Origin: Chitinivibrionales bacterium | Lineage (GTDB): Bacteria; Fibrobacterota; Chitinivibrionia; Chitinivibrionales; WJKA01 | Length of the DNA stretch: 5,273 bases | Direction of reading: 5' to 3' | Assembly: GCA_014729375.1 (NCBI GenBank) | Contig: WJKA01000380.1 | Location: 1 to 5,273, forward strand | Shown: one piece after another, positions 4,408 through 5,273 of the stretch | How positions within the stretch are numbered: position 1 is the stretch's first letter | How the letters are laid out: every line of letters begins with the position of its first letter | The notes under the pieces: generated by a model | What the model saw: the letters and a program-made list of their open reading frames with translations, nothing else | What the model was told of the DNA's origin: nothing | The model's database searches: none | Translations under genes and position numbers: made by a program

Positions 4408-5247
4408 ATGAAAGCTATAACACTTCTTTGTTCAGCAGTCTTTATCTGTGCGGGAGCAGCATTTGCAGACGACTGTTACTGGGCGGAAAACACGCAAGGG
4501 GCGGAATTCAAGGCATATATGTGCGTAGAAGCCGCGCCGGAGAACATTCCCAATGATGAGTTCAAGGTGGTTTCTCCGAAAAATTTTGCCAGTATTCAAT
4601 GTAAACCCGGCGATGAAATAGAAATTAAATGGATATACGGCAGCGGCTTAACCAAGAAAATCCACTGTGGCTTCTCTATTAGAAGAAGTTGTTTGTTGAC
4701 AGAGTATGATCTGCAGAAACTTCAGTCCATTTTTATAAATTCTTCGAACCGAAGCAACTGGACTATCGGCATGGCCTGGCCTGATGATGAGGGTTGGTTC
4801 TGGACAAGAGGATTCAACGATTTCAACTCCATCAGCGGCGACTGGCTGGTGACGGCCCGGTTTGTTGTGCCGGAAATGATTGCTGACAATAAAGATTTCA
4901 AGTTGTCGGAAAATTCTGTCTGGATGGTTCTGGCCGATTACAATCTTTCGGAATCGATTTATTTCTTCCTCGACACACAAGGCCAGGCGACGAGTTCGAG
5001 AAATCAGGCAAAGAAAATCGATAACGGCTTCTCCGTGCAGCACAATGGATCAGCGATTACTATCGCCGCACCATCGGCAGCGCTCCGGCATATCGCAATT
5101 AATACGCTTCAGGGAAAAGTTATCCATTCCCGGACTATTCAGGATGCACACGCCACCGTTTCAACATCAAATCTGGCGTCGGGCGCCTATGTTCTCAGCA
5201 TTGACGGCGCCGGAAAACAGATTCGCAGGATGGTAACAATTCCGTAA
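4408..5247 (+). CDS. secreted protein with T9SS-like C-terminal sorting domain
   Basis: The 279-residue protein begins with a clear signal peptide, cleaved most likely after AFA (residue 20). The mature part starts DDCYW and has cysteines at 23, 39, 65, 87 and 95, so disulfides are likely. FKVVSPKNFASIQCKPGDEI (52-71), then EIKW, resembles the opening of Ig-like modules found in many secreted FCB proteins (pattern PxGGExxxxGxxxxIxW). A Trp-rich centre (MAWPDDEGWFWTRGF) is of unknown role. Residues 217-279 form a beta-rich tail with NTLQGKVIHS and LASGAYVLSIDGAG, ending KQIRRMVTIP. This matches the general form of T9SS type A sorting domains, which direct export across the outer membrane and are often removed. 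No catalytic motif is visible; a carbohydrate-binding, adhesion or surface role is possible. It is driven by the second promoter module. Confidence 0.9.
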   Translation: MKAITLLCSAVFICAGAAFADDCYWAENTQGAEFKAYMCVEAAPENIPNDEFKVVSPKNFASIQCKPGDEIEIKWIYGSGLTKKIHCGFSIRRSCLLTEYDLQKLQSIFINSSNRSNWTIGMAWPDDEGWFWTRGFNDFNSISGDWLVTARFVVPEMIADNKDFKLSENSVWMVLADYNLSESIYFFLDTQGQATSSRNQAKKIDNGFSVQHNGSAITIAAPSAALRHIAINTLQGKVIHSRTIQDAHATVSTSNLASGAYVLSIDGAGKQIRRMVTIP

Positions 5248-5252
5248 AGACT

Positions 5253-5266
5253 GCCTGACGGCTTTT
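5253..5266 (+). terminator. weak hairpin with short T-run at the window edge
   Basis: GCC (5253-5255) pairs with GGC (5260-5262) around TGAC, followed by TTTT. It lies 5 nt after the stop. The stem is only 3 bp unless bulges are allowed, so this is a tentative terminator. Confidence 0.25.
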
Positions 5267-5273
5267 CGTATAC

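Overview
The window looks like chromosomal DNA from a Gram-negative bacterium of the Fibrobacterota/Bacteroidota (FCB) type. This is an inference from a secreted protein whose C-terminus resembles a type IX secretion (T9SS, Por-secretion) sorting domain, from exported glycosidase-like genes, and from a uniform AAGGAGG-N6-ATG start signal on all three plus-strand exported genes. No rRNA, tRNA, CRISPR array or complete insertion sequence is visible.

Layout: positions 1-147 may carry the tail of an upstream gene. Positions 148-816 are non-coding and hold short direct repeats, an inverted repeat, a compact region of mutually exclusive stems at 301-419, and a plausible promoter at 549-577. Next is an exported Ala/Glu/Lys-rich coiled-coil protein (817-1362) closed by a strong intrinsic terminator. 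From 1639 to 3193 lies a composite, apparently decayed glycosidase locus. It starts with a signal peptide and the first half of a BNR/Asp-box sialidase-like propeller. It then shifts frame at a run of eight G and continues as a beta-sandwich plus the C-terminal half of an (alpha/alpha)6-barrel glycosidase of the GH63/GH37/MGH1-like kind. On the minus strand, 4000-3330 encodes a PIN-domain (VapC-like) toxin overlapping by 4 nt a 70-aa partner, probably the antitoxin, preceded by a doubtful third ORF. The window ends with a 279-aa secreted protein (4408-5247) carrying the T9SS-like tail.

The most interesting feature is a duplicated promoter-leader module of about 135 bp in front of both the glycosidase locus (1505-1638) and the 4408 gene (4275-4407). 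The two copies share a GTTATA-N5-TATAAC palindrome exactly 50 bp upstream of a TTTTGC-16-(TATAAT/CTTAAT) promoter, a CTGAG start region, an ATGCATTTT motif and the same ribosome binding site. The coding regions behind them are unrelated. This suggests that a set of exported proteins is placed under one regulator, with the module acting as a portable expression cassette. The toxin-antitoxin pair sits between the two module-driven units in opposite orientation.
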